Source of the DNA: CAIYZT01 sp031385445
GTDB lineage: Bacteria; Pseudomonadota; Alphaproteobacteria; Rhodobacterales; Rhodobacteraceae
DNA length: 64,000 nucleotides
NCBI GenBank assembly: GCA_031385445.1
Contig: JANNBM010000021.1
Span: forward strand, 12,214 to 76,213
Direction: 5' to 3'
Of this stretch, positions 44,252 through 52,712 are shown one piece after another. Position numbers and translations under genes: made by a program. Below the pieces are notes generated by a model. That model worked only from the letters and a program-made list of their open reading frames with translations, was not told the origin of the DNA and made no database searches. Within the stretch, counting starts at the first letter, position 1. Each line of letters starts with the position of its first letter.

Positions 44252-45268
44252 CTAAAACCAACCCTTGTCCTGATCCGCCCACAAAAACCCCTTGCGGTGC
44301 AGCCGTTCAAGCACGCGCGGCAAGGACCAATTGGCATCTTCGACGCACATCTGGCGCAGATACCAAACCAGAAACTTTTCATGCGGCCATTTGCGGTCCA
44401 TCGCCTCGGACATGGCCACGGCCACTTTGCCCGGATCGGTGGCCGTGATGGCGTTTTGCCAAAAATCGGTCTGCCCGCCCAGAACAACCGGTTTTTTGTG
44501 CAGGAACGCTTCGAACCCGACGGCGGAGGTCAGCGTCAGCGCGCAAGCGGCGGCGGCCAGAAGATCGTGGATCGAGGCCTGCGTCACCTCAACCCCCCGC
44601 TCGGGCGCGTGATAGGAGGTCAAGATGTCCAACTCTTCGCCGGTCTGCACCGGATGCGGTTTGATATAAAGCCGACGATTGCCCTTGGCCTCAATCGCCG
44701 CCTCGATCATTTGCGGCACGCTCATATGGTGCAAATGATGCCTCGGCGCTTTGAAGTCCTGCGCGAAAAAGCACAACGAGCCCTGTTCCAAAACCATACC
44801 GAGCGGCGCTTGTTCAAACTTTGATTTGTTCGCCTCGGCAAAGCGGGCGAAAAGAAGGGCATGGAATTCACGCGCATAATCACCGGCCATGGGACGCGGA
44901 TCAAACCGGTTCACCCGCATCAAGGAATTGTTGCGGGTGCCAATTTCATCAAAAAACCAAAACCCGTGCAGATAGGACGGCACACAGTGAAAGGCATTGC
45001 GCCCATAGGCCGGACGGTCATCCATGAAAATATGGCTGTGGCCACCGTGCTCGATCGCCATATCCTGCGTTGTGGGCGAATAGGTGATGATTTCAACATC
45101 AACGCCCCGAAAGCGCGCATGATCTGACAGCGCGTTCATCAGCTTGAAATGCCCGGCTTGCAAAGCCTCTGACAGCCTGTCGCGCGCATGGAAAAAGAGT
45201 GTCGGCGGCAGGCTGTTCAGCTTGGCCCGCGTCAACCAAGCGGTGGAGCGGGTCGCCTTGAAGCTCAC
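44252..45268 (-). CDS. Capsule polysaccharide biosynthesis protein, KpsS/KpsC-like
   Basis: About 338 residues. The family signature is in the second half: LYIKPHPVQTGEE (KPHP), then VTQASIHDLLAAAACALTLTSAVGFEAFLHKKPVVLGG, the nucleotide-sugar-binding segment of retaining Kdo transferases of capsule assembly. The first half is more divergent (TLFFHARDRLSEALQAGHF). The start chosen is a GTG whose GTGA overlaps the potA stop; an ATG ten codons earlier would overlap potA by 34 bases. It is thus the fourth gene of the potBCA operon, an odd partner. A kpsT-kpsE-kdsA group lies 9 kb away. Confidence 0.8.
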   Translation of the reverse strand: MSFKATRSTAWLTRAKLNSLPPTLFFHARDRLSEALQAGHFKLMNALSDHARFRGVDVEIITYSPTTQDMAIEHGGHSHIFMDDRPAYGRNAFHCVPSYLHGFWFFDEIGTRNNSLMRVNRFDPRPMAGDYAREFHALLFARFAEANKSKFEQAPLGMVLEQGSLCFFAQDFKAPRHHLHHMSVPQMIEAAIEAKGNRRLYIKPHPVQTGEELDILTSYHAPERGVEVTQASIHDLLAAAACALTLTSAVGFEAFLHKKPVVLGGQTDFWQNAITATDPGKVAVAMSEAMDRKWPHEKFLVWYLRQMCVEDANWSLPRVLERLHRKGFLWADQDKGWF

Positions 45269-46368
45269 CGGAACAAGACCAGCGCTTCGGCGCTCCATGC
45301 CACACGGGCGCGTGCGCCAATATCCAGCACCGGGCGGCCCGGCACGTTGCGCATCGACAGGCGCATCGCCACCGGCGCGCCATCAAGCCGGATGTCGTAA
45401 TAGGTCATATCGCCGTAATAGACCACCTCTTCGACCGTCGCCTGCGCCTCGCGCGCGACGGGCTTTTGGTCGTCAAACAGGATGGTCAGCGTTTCGGGGC
45501 GAAAGCCCACCGCCGTCGGCTCGTCGCCCTTTTTGCCCGCAGACTGGTCCGGCTTTACGCTGAAACGGCCAAAACCGGGGGCTTCAAGTTCGATCATATC
45601 GGCGGTTTCCGACAGGATTTGCGCCGGCAAAAAGTTCATCGTGCCGATGAAATTGGCGACGCGGCGGCTGGCGGGCTTGCGGTAAAGGGTTTCGGGATCG
45701 TCCAACTGCGCAATCTCGCCATCAAACATCACCGCGATGCGGTCCGACATCACCAGCGCCTCTTCTTGGTCATGGGTGACCAGAATGAAGGTGATGCCAA
45801 CCTGTCGCTGAAGCCGGATCAATTCCACCTGCATCTGCTCGCGCATTTTCTTATCAAGCGCGCTCAGCGGCTCGTCCAGCAGCAGAACCTTCGGCTTCAG
45901 GATCAGCGCCCGCGCAAGCGCCACGCGCTGCCGCTGACCGCCCGACAGCGCATGCGCCGCCCGGTTGCCAAAGCCCTTCAGCCCAACCATATCAAGCGCC
46001 TCAACCACCGCTTTGGCTTTGTCCTCTTTCGATCTGGGATCCTTGCGCAGACCAAAGCCGACGTTTTCAGCGACGGTCAGATGCGGGAAAATCGCATAGG
46101 ACTGGAACACCATATTGGTTGGCCGCTGGTTGGCGGGCACATCCGCCATATTGCGCCCGTCAATCATCACCGCGCCCGAAGAGATGCCCTCGAACCCGGC
46201 AATGGTGCGCAGCAAAGTCGTCTTGCCGCAGCCAGAGGGGCCAAGCAGCGAGAAGAATTCCCCCGCCCGAATCGTCGCCGTAATCCCGCGCAGGGCGTGA
46301 TAATCGCCATAGTGTTTCTGCACATCCTTGAATTCAATCATGTCAGGTCTGCCAGTTTGAACGGTCAC
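45265..46368 (-). CDS. Polyamine-type ABC transporter ATP-binding protein (PotA/PotG-like)
   Basis: A 367-residue ATPase. Walker A LLGPSGCGKTTLL, Q-loop MVFQSYAIFPHLTV, signature LSGGQRQRVALARAL, Walker B VLLLDEPLSALD, switch His in VTHDQEEALVMSD. The C-terminal TOBE region (about 280-360) includes VGFRPETLTI and ends VAWSAEALVLF, the PotA/PotG type. It starts with a GTG overlapping the potC stop (GTGA) and its own stop overlaps the capsule gene start. An internal ATG (MIEFKDVQKHYG) is an alternative start. Confidence 0.9.
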   Translation of the reverse strand: MTVQTGRPDMIEFKDVQKHYGDYHALRGITATIRAGEFFSLLGPSGCGKTTLLRTIAGFEGISSGAVMIDGRNMADVPANQRPTNMVFQSYAIFPHLTVAENVGFGLRKDPRSKEDKAKAVVEALDMVGLKGFGNRAAHALSGGQRQRVALARALILKPKVLLLDEPLSALDKKMREQMQVELIRLQRQVGITFILVTHDQEEALVMSDRIAVMFDGEIAQLDDPETLYRKPASRRVANFIGTMNFLPAQILSETADMIELEAPGFGRFSVKPDQSAGKKGDEPTAVGFRPETLTILFDDQKPVAREAQATVEEVVYYGDMTYYDIRLDGAPVAMRLSMRNVPGRPVLDIGARARVAWSAEALVLFR

Positions 46369-47174
46369 AGAAAGCCTCCGGTATCACTTCCACCCGATTT
46401 CGCGATGCCGCGACGGCGGAAGTATTCTGCAATGGAAAGAAGCGTGATGGACAAAAGCACAAGGATCGTCCCAAGCGCCATAATAACGGGTACAGATTTC
46501 GGGAACCGGAACTGCGAGAAGATATAGACCGGCAAGGTGGTGTCCGTACCCGCCAGAAAGAACGCCATGATGAATTCATCCAGCGAGATCGTGAAGGTGA
46601 TCAGCAAGGACGAGATGATGCCCGGCATGACCAGCGGCAGGATCACCAGCCAGAAGGTCGTGATCGCGTTTTCGCCCAGATCATAGCTGGCTTCCTCCAG
46701 AGATTTGTCGAGCGACTGGAAGGCGGCAGACAGGATTGCGATGGAAAACGGTGTGCAAACAAGGACGTGGCCCAAGGTGACGGTGAACAGGCTCAGCGGG
46801 ATGCCGATGCCCAGAAGCAGCACCAAAAGCGCCACGGCAAGGATGATTTCGGGCAAAACCAGCGGCAGCATGATCATACCGATTATCCCGCCCTTGCCCG
46901 GAAACGCATAGCGGGTCGAGGCGCGGGCCGCGAAAACGCCCAAGGTCGTTGACAGGATCGAGGTGCTGACCCCGACGATCAAGGAGTTCTGCGCCGCAAC
47001 CCAAAGCTGCGGCTCGACCCAGAGAATTTCGAACCATTTTGTGGTGAAACCGGACAGCGGAAAGGCGATGATGGCGGCATTGTTGAAGGCAAAGATCGGT
47101 AAAAGCACGATGGGTGCATACAAAAACAGAAGATAAACAAAGGCATAGATTTTGAACCCGCCACCCTTCATCAT
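46365..47174 (-). CDS. Polyamine-type ABC transporter permease (PotC-like)
   Basis: A 269-residue inner-membrane permease with six helices. The EAA motif that contacts the ATPase is EEASYDLGENAITTFWLVILPL. The N-terminus is KIYAFVYLLFLYAPIVLLPIF; the PotC/PotI-type ISLDEFIMAFFLAG lies in the second half. It starts at ATG overlapping the potB stop (ATGA); MM gives two possible start codons. Substrate class (spermidine/putrescine or related cation) is from family resemblance only. Confidence 0.9.
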   Translation of the reverse strand: MMKGGGFKIYAFVYLLFLYAPIVLLPIFAFNNAAIIAFPLSGFTTKWFEILWVEPQLWVAAQNSLIVGVSTSILSTTLGVFAARASTRYAFPGKGGIIGMIMLPLVLPEIILAVALLVLLLGIGIPLSLFTVTLGHVLVCTPFSIAILSAAFQSLDKSLEEASYDLGENAITTFWLVILPLVMPGIISSLLITFTISLDEFIMAFFLAGTDTTLPVYIFSQFRFPKSVPVIMALGTILVLLSITLLSIAEYFRRRGIAKSGGSDTGGFL

Positions 47175-48229
47175 TTTGCCTCCCTTGCGCGCAGCCAGAT
47201 CAGCATCGCGATATGGCCGATGGCCACGGACAGAACCACGGCGAAAAACGCCCCGTTCAGAACGCGCCCGGCAAGAATGCAGGCGCCAAAGCTGGTGACA
47301 ACCGCAAGCGCCGCAATCGCCACCGATGTGCCCGCATTGGAGCCGCCGATCAGCCTTGTATAGACCCGCCGGAACAGCTTTGACTGCGCGAACCCGACGA
47401 TCAAAGCGATGCCAACCATCGCCATGGCCGAAACGGCCGTAGCCGAACCCATCGGGTAGTTGTCAAGCTTAAGGTATTGAAGCTGCACCAGATTGGCCAC
47501 CATCTTTCCCTCTGGCCCGCCGAGCAGCGTTGGCGTCACATAGTCGCCAATCGTCGGGATAAACACGATCATGATCGCCGAGATTATCCCCGGCATTGCC
47601 AGCGGCAGGGTCACACGCAGAAACGTCATGAACGGCGTCTCGCCCAGATCGCGGCCCGCTTCCAGCAAGGAGCGGTCGATCTTTTCCAACGCCACAAAGA
47701 TCGGCAGGATCGCGAAGGGCGCATAGGCATGGGCGAGTGTGATGACCACGGAATTGGCGTTGTAAAGGATCGCGGTCAGCGGCTCGGTGATGATGCCAAG
47801 GCTCATCAGCGTTGAGTTGATCACCCCGTTGTAGCCCAAAATCACCAGCCACAGGAACACGCGGATCAGATAGCTGGTCCAGAACGGGATGGTGATCAGA
47901 AACAGCCAGATCGACTTTCGTGACGGTTCGACAAAAAACGAAACATAGTAAGCCATTGGAAACGCGGCCAGAACCGTCGCCGCCGTCACCGCCATCGACA
48001 CGCCAAGTGACCGGATCATCACCTTTTCGAACACCGGGCTCGTCCAGGTTTCCACGTAATTGGCAAAGGTCGGGATTCGTTCGATCACCAGATAGCCATC
48101 GGTGAGAAAGCTGTAGACAAAGATCAGGAACAGCGGCACCGCCAGCATCAAAAGGGCATAGATCGCGGTCGGACTGATCATTTTCAGCCCGTTGACAGCC
48201 TCCGCGTCAAGGTAACGGCTTCGCGCCAT
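47171..48229 (-). CDS. Polyamine-type ABC transporter permease (PotB-like) with C-terminal extension
   Basis: A 352-residue permease. The core has the EAA motif (LLEAGRDLGETPFMTFLRVTLPL) and the PotB/PotH-type FIPTIGDYVTPTLLGGPEG. Most PotB/PotH proteins are 280-320 long and end soon after AQSKLFRRV; here about 55 further residues hold two more hydrophobic stretches (SVAIAALAVVTSFGACILA and FFAVVLSVAIGHIAMLIWL). GGGGGAAG precedes the ATG. First gene of the operon. No substrate-binding protein gene is adjacent, unlike most such operons. Confidence 0.88.
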   Translation of the reverse strand: MARSRYLDAEAVNGLKMISPTAIYALLMLAVPLFLIFVYSFLTDGYLVIERIPTFANYVETWTSPVFEKVMIRSLGVSMAVTAATVLAAFPMAYYVSFFVEPSRKSIWLFLITIPFWTSYLIRVFLWLVILGYNGVINSTLMSLGIITEPLTAILYNANSVVITLAHAYAPFAILPIFVALEKIDRSLLEAGRDLGETPFMTFLRVTLPLAMPGIISAIMIVFIPTIGDYVTPTLLGGPEGKMVANLVQLQYLKLDNYPMGSATAVSAMAMVGIALIVGFAQSKLFRRVYTRLIGGSNAGTSVAIAALAVVTSFGACILAGRVLNGAFFAVVLSVAIGHIAMLIWLRAREAK

Positions 48230-48337
48230 GGTCTTCCCCCTTTGGACACGTTGGTCCCGAAAGCAGTCGGCTGACTTTTGATCAAATTAGGCGCAAAGCC
48301 CCCACTCTGGCAAGCCACATTATGGAAGGCACGGTGC

Positions 48338-48366
48338 AAAAAGGCAAAGCCTGCGCGCTTTGCCTT
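48338..48366 (-). terminator. Rho-independent terminator downstream of the 86-residue gene
   Basis: On the minus strand AAGGCAAAGC, loop GCGCAG, GCTTTGCCTT, then TTT. Ten-pair perfect stem about 50 bases past the stop of the small gene at 48417-48677, insulating it from potB. Confidence 0.88.
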
Positions 48367-48416
48367 CCAGCTGTGATGCCGGTTTTGCCAATCCTTTGGG
48401 CAATTTCCCCGAAATT

Positions 48417-48677
48417 TCAGATCAGCGCGACCGCAATCGCCCGTTTTTTCAGCTCGTCCATCAAAGTCGGGATCAGTTTTTCATGCCCCGCCGACACGGA
48501 CAAAGCCAAAGCCTCGTCCAGCCGCAGATCGCCGTTGCCTTCAAATTCAGCGCGCCAGACGATCCTTGTGGTTTGGCAGTCGTCATAGACGATTTCCGTG
48601 CGACCAAGGCGGTCCAGCCGCCAGCCCAGAAATTCAGGCGTCTTGCCCGTTGCGTGAAAGCAGTGTTCTTGTCCCAT
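48417..48677 (-). CDS. Small conserved-looking hypothetical protein
   Basis: An 86-residue protein, MGQEHCFHATGKTPEFLGWR, rich in charged residues with a likely beta-rich first half (LGRTEIVYDDCQTTRIVWRAE) and a helical second half (GHEKLIPTLMDELKKRAIAV). No signal peptide or membrane helix. A proper terminator follows it and codon use is like the neighbours, which favours a real gene. I do not recognise the family. Confidence 0.6.
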   Translation of the reverse strand: MGQEHCFHATGKTPEFLGWRLDRLGRTEIVYDDCQTTRIVWRAEFEGNGDLRLDEALALSVSAGHEKLIPTLMDELKKRAIAVALI

Positions 48678-48796
48678 TTGTGGGCCTCTTGATTATTTCC
48701 TGTCGTTCAAAGTCTGATCGCGGCGCCTGGTTTGGTCAACGGATTCAAGGGCTTTTGCGATATGAGCCGCAGAACTGAGTCTCCGCGGCCACAGTG

Positions 48797-50215
48797 TCAG
48801 ACCGCCATATCCGACGGGGGCCGCGCCAAAAGCGCCGCAAGCTTTGCCATCGCGCCGTCGAATTCGTCCAAGGTATTGTCCCCCGCCATGGCCAGACGCA
48901 CCGCATTTGGTGCGCGCCCATGCACCAGCGCATATTGGTCCGCCGAGCGGATCAGCACGCCCGCCTCTTCGGAGGCCCGGGTAAAGGACGAGGCGCGCCA
49001 GCCAAGGGGCAGCCGCAGATAGGCAAAGGGAATCCCCGACCGCCACCGCAAATCAAACGCGCCCAGCCGATTGACGAACAGATGAACACGCAGATCAATC
49101 GCGCCTTGGACACGCTCGTAAATCTGTTCGGCCGCGCCCGATTGGAACAAATCCAGCATGAAAGAGGTCAAAGGGCCCGGCAGCGCGAAAAAGCTGTGCT
49201 GCACGGCGAGCCTTCCAATCGGACCAAGCCCGGTGGGGCAGATCACATAGCCGAACCGAAGCGCGGCCGAGATGGACTTTGACATGCTGCCGACGAACCA
49301 AACCCGCTCGGGCGCAAGGGCGTGCAGCGTCGGAAGATCGTTCTGCCGCGGCACATAGCAATTGTCCTCGATGATCTGCAAGTGATAGCGCCGGGCGATG
49401 GCAACGATCTTTTGCCTGCGCTCAAGCCCCATGCGCGCTGTCGTCGGGTTCTGTATCTCCGGTGTCAGGCAAAGGATTTGCGGGCCATATTTGCGGCAAG
49501 CGGCCTCCAGCGCATCGGGCAAAACGCCCTCTTCGTCCATTTCCAGCCCGACAACTTCGGCGCGGGCAAGACGGGCGGCATAGCGAAAACCGGGATAGGC
49601 CAGGTCTTCGGTCAAAATCACCGGACGGTCGCCGCGCAGGCAACAGTTCATGATCAAGGTCAGGCTGTTCTGTCCGCCAAGCGTCAGCATCACATCGTCG
49701 GCGTCGTGGCTGCCCAAAATGCGGGGGCCAAGCCAGCGCACAATCGCTTCGCGCAGGGGCGCTTCGGCGGCTTGCGAGGAGTAATCGAGCCATGTGCGGT
49801 CCACCGACAGCGATTGGCGTTGCAGGATTTGCGCAAAAATCTCGGGCTGGCCGACCTCTGGCAGTTGCGGAGATTGCAGATCAACCACTCCCGGACCAGC
49901 GGTTGGCTTTGCCGGACGGCCGGAATATTGCGCCTGACGCGGATCAAGTTGCAGGCCAAGTTGCGGGCGGTCCGCGGCGACAAAGGTGCCGCGCCCGACG
50001 GTCGCCTGCAAAAGCCCCTCTTGCGTGGCAATCTGATAGGCGCGCGCCACAGTGCCCGGTGTCACCTTCAGGGAAAAGGCCAGATCGCGCACTGTTGGCA
50101 ACTGCGCGCCCTTGGCCAATTCGCCCTTGCGGATCGCATCGCGCAGGGCGCGGGTCAGCGCCAAATACTTTGGCCCGGCTTCGGCGTTCAAGGCGGCAGA
50201 CCATATTGTATCCAA
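48797..50215 (-). CDS. MocR/GntR-type regulator with aminotransferase domain
   Basis: A 472-residue fusion. The GntR winged helix occupies about 1-80 (QLPTVRDLAFSLKVTPGTVARAY). An aminotransferase fold type I domain follows with the PLP lysine at 313 (VGSMSKSISAALRFGY), Asp/Asn contacts in PEIQNPTTARMG and YLRLPLGW near the end. MocR regulators use PLP or a PLP-amino acid adduct as ligand and often control a divergent gene. The start is a TTG with AGAGGAA eight bases before it. A perfect inverted repeat lies between it and the divergent DUF1127 gene. Confidence 0.9.
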   Translation of the reverse strand: MDTIWSAALNAEAGPKYLALTRALRDAIRKGELAKGAQLPTVRDLAFSLKVTPGTVARAYQIATQEGLLQATVGRGTFVAADRPQLGLQLDPRQAQYSGRPAKPTAGPGVVDLQSPQLPEVGQPEIFAQILQRQSLSVDRTWLDYSSQAAEAPLREAIVRWLGPRILGSHDADDVMLTLGGQNSLTLIMNCCLRGDRPVILTEDLAYPGFRYAARLARAEVVGLEMDEEGVLPDALEAACRKYGPQILCLTPEIQNPTTARMGLERRQKIVAIARRYHLQIIEDNCYVPRQNDLPTLHALAPERVWFVGSMSKSISAALRFGYVICPTGLGPIGRLAVQHSFFALPGPLTSFMLDLFQSGAAEQIYERVQGAIDLRVHLFVNRLGAFDLRWRSGIPFAYLRLPLGWRASSFTRASEEAGVLIRSADQYALVHGRAPNAVRLAMAGDNTLDEFDGAMAKLAALLARPPSDMAV

Positions 50216-50247
50216 GACAATGTTCCTCTGGCGATTCGGCGCGGGTT

Positions 50248-50295
50248 GATTGTATTGTTTGTTTACGCAAAAATCAAATATGTATCAATACAATC
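50248..50295. promoter_or_regulatory. Perfect inverted repeat, probable MocR operator
   Basis: GATTGTATTG (50248-50257) and CAATACAATC (50286-50295) are exact complements 28 bases apart, in the 89-base gap between the divergent mocR-like and DUF1127 genes. GntR/MocR dimers bind such spaced repeats; the assignment is from position and symmetry. Confidence 0.7.
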
Positions 50296-50304
50296 GAGTC
50301 TCAA

Positions 50305-50529
50305 ATGCCGTCTTCCGTGCGCAATGCCCCGATCACCTTTCACGCCAATCAGCCCTTGCCGCCCCTGTCCCGCTTTGCGGTTCGTGCGGTGCTGGTTCTG
50401 GTCAAATGGGATTTGCGCCACCGGACCCGCCGCGATCTGTCGCGTTTGTCGCCACACCTGATGGACGATATCGGACTTGAGCTGCAGATGGCCGAGATTG
50501 AAATCGAAAAGCCCTTCTGGCGCGGATAG
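50305..50529 (+). CDS. DUF1127 small protein
   Basis: A 74-residue protein, MPSSVRNAPITFHANQPL, with a helix rich in basic residues (VLVLVKWDLRHRTRRDLSRL) and the DUF1127 core SPHLMDDIGLELQMAEIEIEKPFW. DUF1127 proteins of alphaproteobacteria are small, Arg-rich, and in some cases bind RNA and affect phosphate and carbon metabolism; short members are common. It is divergent from the MocR gene and followed by its own strong terminator, so it is monocistronic and plausibly a target of that regulator. Confidence 0.85.
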   Translation: MPSSVRNAPITFHANQPLPPLSRFAVRAVLVLVKWDLRHRTRRDLSRLSPHLMDDIGLELQMAEIEIEKPFWRG

Positions 50530-50564
50530 GCGCGGCCCGCGCATCCTGACACTTCCCCTGACTT

Positions 50565-50593
50565 GGGCCGGAGATGATCCGGCCCATTTTTTT
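50565..50593 (+). terminator. Rho-independent terminator of the DUF1127 gene
   Basis: GGGCCGGA, loop GATGA, TCCGGCCC, then A and seven T; eight-pair perfect stem 36 bases after the stop codon. Confidence 0.93.
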
Positions 50594-50618
50594 GCCAGCA
50601 AGTGGGGGCCAAAATGCC

Positions 50619-50645
50619 AAAGGGCGCAGCCAAGCTGCGCCCTTT
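50619..50645 (-). terminator. Hairpin terminator of rplM-rpsI
   Basis: AAAGGGCGCAGC, a three-base loop, GCTGCGCCCTTT: twelve perfect pairs about 37 bases after the rpsI stop. On the minus strand the tail is GGCATTTTGG, so the T run is set back by four bases. Confidence 0.75.
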
Positions 50646-50681
50646 GCCGAAATTTGCCGGAACCTTCCGGCCCCGATCGTC

Positions 50682-51179
50682 TTAGCGCTTGGAGAACTGG
50701 AAGGAGCGGCGGGCCTTGGCCTTGCCGTACTTCTTGCGTTCCACAACGCGGCTGTCACGGGTCAGGAAGCCCGCAGCTTTCAGTGCGCCGCGCAGCGAGG
50801 GTTCATAAAGCTGCAACGCTTTGGAAATCCCGTGCTTTACCGCGCCAGCCTGGCCCGACAGGCCGCCGCCCGAAACCGTTGCCACAACGTCAAACTGACC
50901 TTCGACATTGGCGATGGTGAAGGGCTGCTTCAGGATCATCTGCAGAACCGGACGGGCGAAATAGGCCGCCATTTCCTTGCCGTTGACCGTGACTTTGCCC
51001 GAACCTGGCTTGACCCAGACCCGTGCAATTGCGTTCTTGCGCTTGCCCGTGGCATAAGACCGGCCCAGCTTGTCGCGCACTTGTACCCGTACAGGGGCCA
51101 ACGACACCACGGCGGGCGAAGAGGGAGCGGCGGCAGAGACGGCCGATTTCAGATCGTCGAGAGATTTGATGTCGGACAT
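50682..51179 (-). CDS. rpsI: 30S ribosomal protein S9
   Basis: A 165-residue S9 with the alphaproteobacterial N-terminal extension of about 35 residues (MSDIKSLDDLKSAVSAA) before the conserved YATGKRKNAIARVWVKPG. The GGGLSGQAGAVKHGISKAL segment and the basic C-terminus ending FQFSKR, which reaches the P site tRNA, are intact. Its ATG comes one base after the rplM stop; the two form the usual rplM-rpsI operon. Confidence 0.98.
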   Translation of the reverse strand: MSDIKSLDDLKSAVSAAAPSSPAVVSLAPVRVQVRDKLGRSYATGKRKNAIARVWVKPGSGKVTVNGKEMAAYFARPVLQMILKQPFTIANVEGQFDVVATVSGGGLSGQAGAVKHGISKALQLYEPSLRGALKAAGFLTRDSRVVERKKYGKAKARRSFQFSKR

Positions 51180-51180
51180 A

Positions 51181-51645
51181 TCATGCGCTCCGGGTGTTCT
51201 TGGGGTTCAGGACTTTGACATCCAGAACGGTCGGTTGCTGCGCTTCGTGGGCATGAGTTGCGCCTGCATAAACCCGCAGGTTCGTCATTTGCTGACGGCC
51301 CAGACGGTTGCGGGTGATCATGCGTTCCACGGCTTTTTCCACCACACGCTCGGGGTGGTTGCCTTCCAGCACCTGACGCGCCGTGCGGAACTTGATGCCG
51401 CCGGGGTGGTTGGTGTGCCAGTAGTAGCGCTTGTCGTCGCGCTTTTTGCCGGTCATCTGCACCTTGTCAGCATTGATCACGATGACATTGTCACCCATGT
51501 CCATGTGCGGGGTGAAGGTCGGCTTGTTCTTGCCGCGCAAGATTGAGGCGACGATCGTGGCGAGACGGCCCAGAACAACGCCTTCAGCGTCGATCAGGAT
51601 CCATTTCTTTTCGATGTCCGCCGGAGTAGCGGTAAAGGTTTTCAT
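51181..51645 (-). CDS. rplM: 50S ribosomal protein L13
   Basis: A 154-residue L13: MKTFTATPADIEKKWILIDA, then GVVLGRLATIVASILRGK, YYWHTNHPGGIKFRTARQVL and RMITRNRLGRQQMTNLRVY, all as in the family. Two adjacent ATGs (51645 and 51648) are possible starts. First gene of the rplM-rpsI operon. The 156 bases upstream contain an AT-rich tract (around 51750-51790) that likely includes its promoter. Confidence 0.97.
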   Translation of the reverse strand: MKTFTATPADIEKKWILIDAEGVVLGRLATIVASILRGKNKPTFTPHMDMGDNVIVINADKVQMTGKKRDDKRYYWHTNHPGGIKFRTARQVLEGNHPERVVEKAVERMITRNRLGRQQMTNLRVYAGATHAHEAQQPTVLDVKVLNPKNTRSA

Positions 51646-51801
51646 CATATACCCAATGAAGGTTGTGCGGGGGGTGGTCCACCCGAGGGTCTCGGATGGG
51701 GGCTTATCGCGCAGGTGGGCTTGCGGGTCAAGGGCGCGGAGGAAAGTAGAATTGTATAAAATCAATGGGTTAAAATATGCGGTATTATATTACCCCAACC
51801 T

Positions 51802-52560
51802 TTAACGCAGGATCGGCGGCTTGTTCGGCTCCATTCCGGGCGCATTGGGCGCGGCAGTCGGTTCTGGCGCGGGCGCTGCCTTTGGCCAAAGCAGCCGCAC
51901 TCCGCCGTCCGGCAGCTTTGCGGCGTCCGCAAAGGCGATATCGACCACCAGCCCGCCAAGATCGGCAAACCTTAACGCCTCACTGACGGCGGTGGCCAAC
52001 GCGGTTTCTGCTTCGGCCGCCGCGCCGCTGATCAGCAGCAATCCGGCGTCTTGCCTGCGATAAAGCTGCAATTCCTGCGCCAGCCCGCCCCAGCTGTCCG
52101 GCGCGCCTGCCAATATCCGCTCCACCGCCACCACAAAGCCATCCTCAGGCGGCGCAAGCGGCCCCAGCGCCGCAAGCTGCACCTGCGATTGTTCGTCCAG
52201 CATCTCGGTCAGCCACCGCATCGCCGTCAGCGGCAACAGCATCTCGGACGCCGAACCCGACCCAAGGTTCAGCCCCAGACCCAGCCCCTCTTCCACCAGA
52301 AGCCGCGCCAGAACCCGCCCCGGCAATTGGGCATAGGGCAAAGGCCCCTGCCCCATCCCCGCCAACCTTTCCTCCGCATCAAAGGCCAGCACCACCTGCC
52401 CCTCGTCCAGATCAAAGATCCGCGGCTCCAGCACGCCGCCCTCGGCCTCGCGTTCAAGCAAAACCAGCAGCGGCGTGTCTGCCAGCAGCCCAAAGAAGGC
52501 GAGCCTGCCCGCATCCCCCCCCGCCTGCGCCGCCACTTGGGCGCGGTCCAGTTCCGTCAT
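51802..52560 (-). CDS. SseB-family protein
   Basis: A 252-residue acidic protein starting MTELDRAQVAAQAGG. The N-terminal 120 residues follow the SseB N-domain pattern (LLVLLEREAEGG, PRIFDLDEGQVVLAFDAEERLAG, LPGRVLARLLVEEGLGLGLNLG). The second half resembles the SseB C-terminal domain (LAQELQLYRRQDAGLLLISG) and it ends with a Pro/Ala-rich tail. The molecular function of SseB proteins is unclear. No signal peptide. A longer frame upstream is possible but unsupported. Confidence 0.75.
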   Translation of the reverse strand: MTELDRAQVAAQAGGDAGRLAFFGLLADTPLLVLLEREAEGGVLEPRIFDLDEGQVVLAFDAEERLAGMGQGPLPYAQLPGRVLARLLVEEGLGLGLNLGSGSASEMLLPLTAMRWLTEMLDEQSQVQLAALGPLAPPEDGFVVAVERILAGAPDSWGGLAQELQLYRRQDAGLLLISGAAAEAETALATAVSEALRFADLGGLVVDIAFADAAKLPDGGVRLLWPKAAPAPEPTAAPNAPGMEPNKPPILR

Positions 52561-52712
52561 CCGCTTTGCCCCACCGTTGATCAGCGGCCCACAGGTTTTC
52601 CGCTTGAAAATTCTGCGCTCGGCCATTGCCCCGGCCCTGCCGCTTGGATTAACTGCACCAAGACCGCTCCAATATCCAGATCATCTGGAAATTTCAACGC
52701 GCAGGCAGGTTC

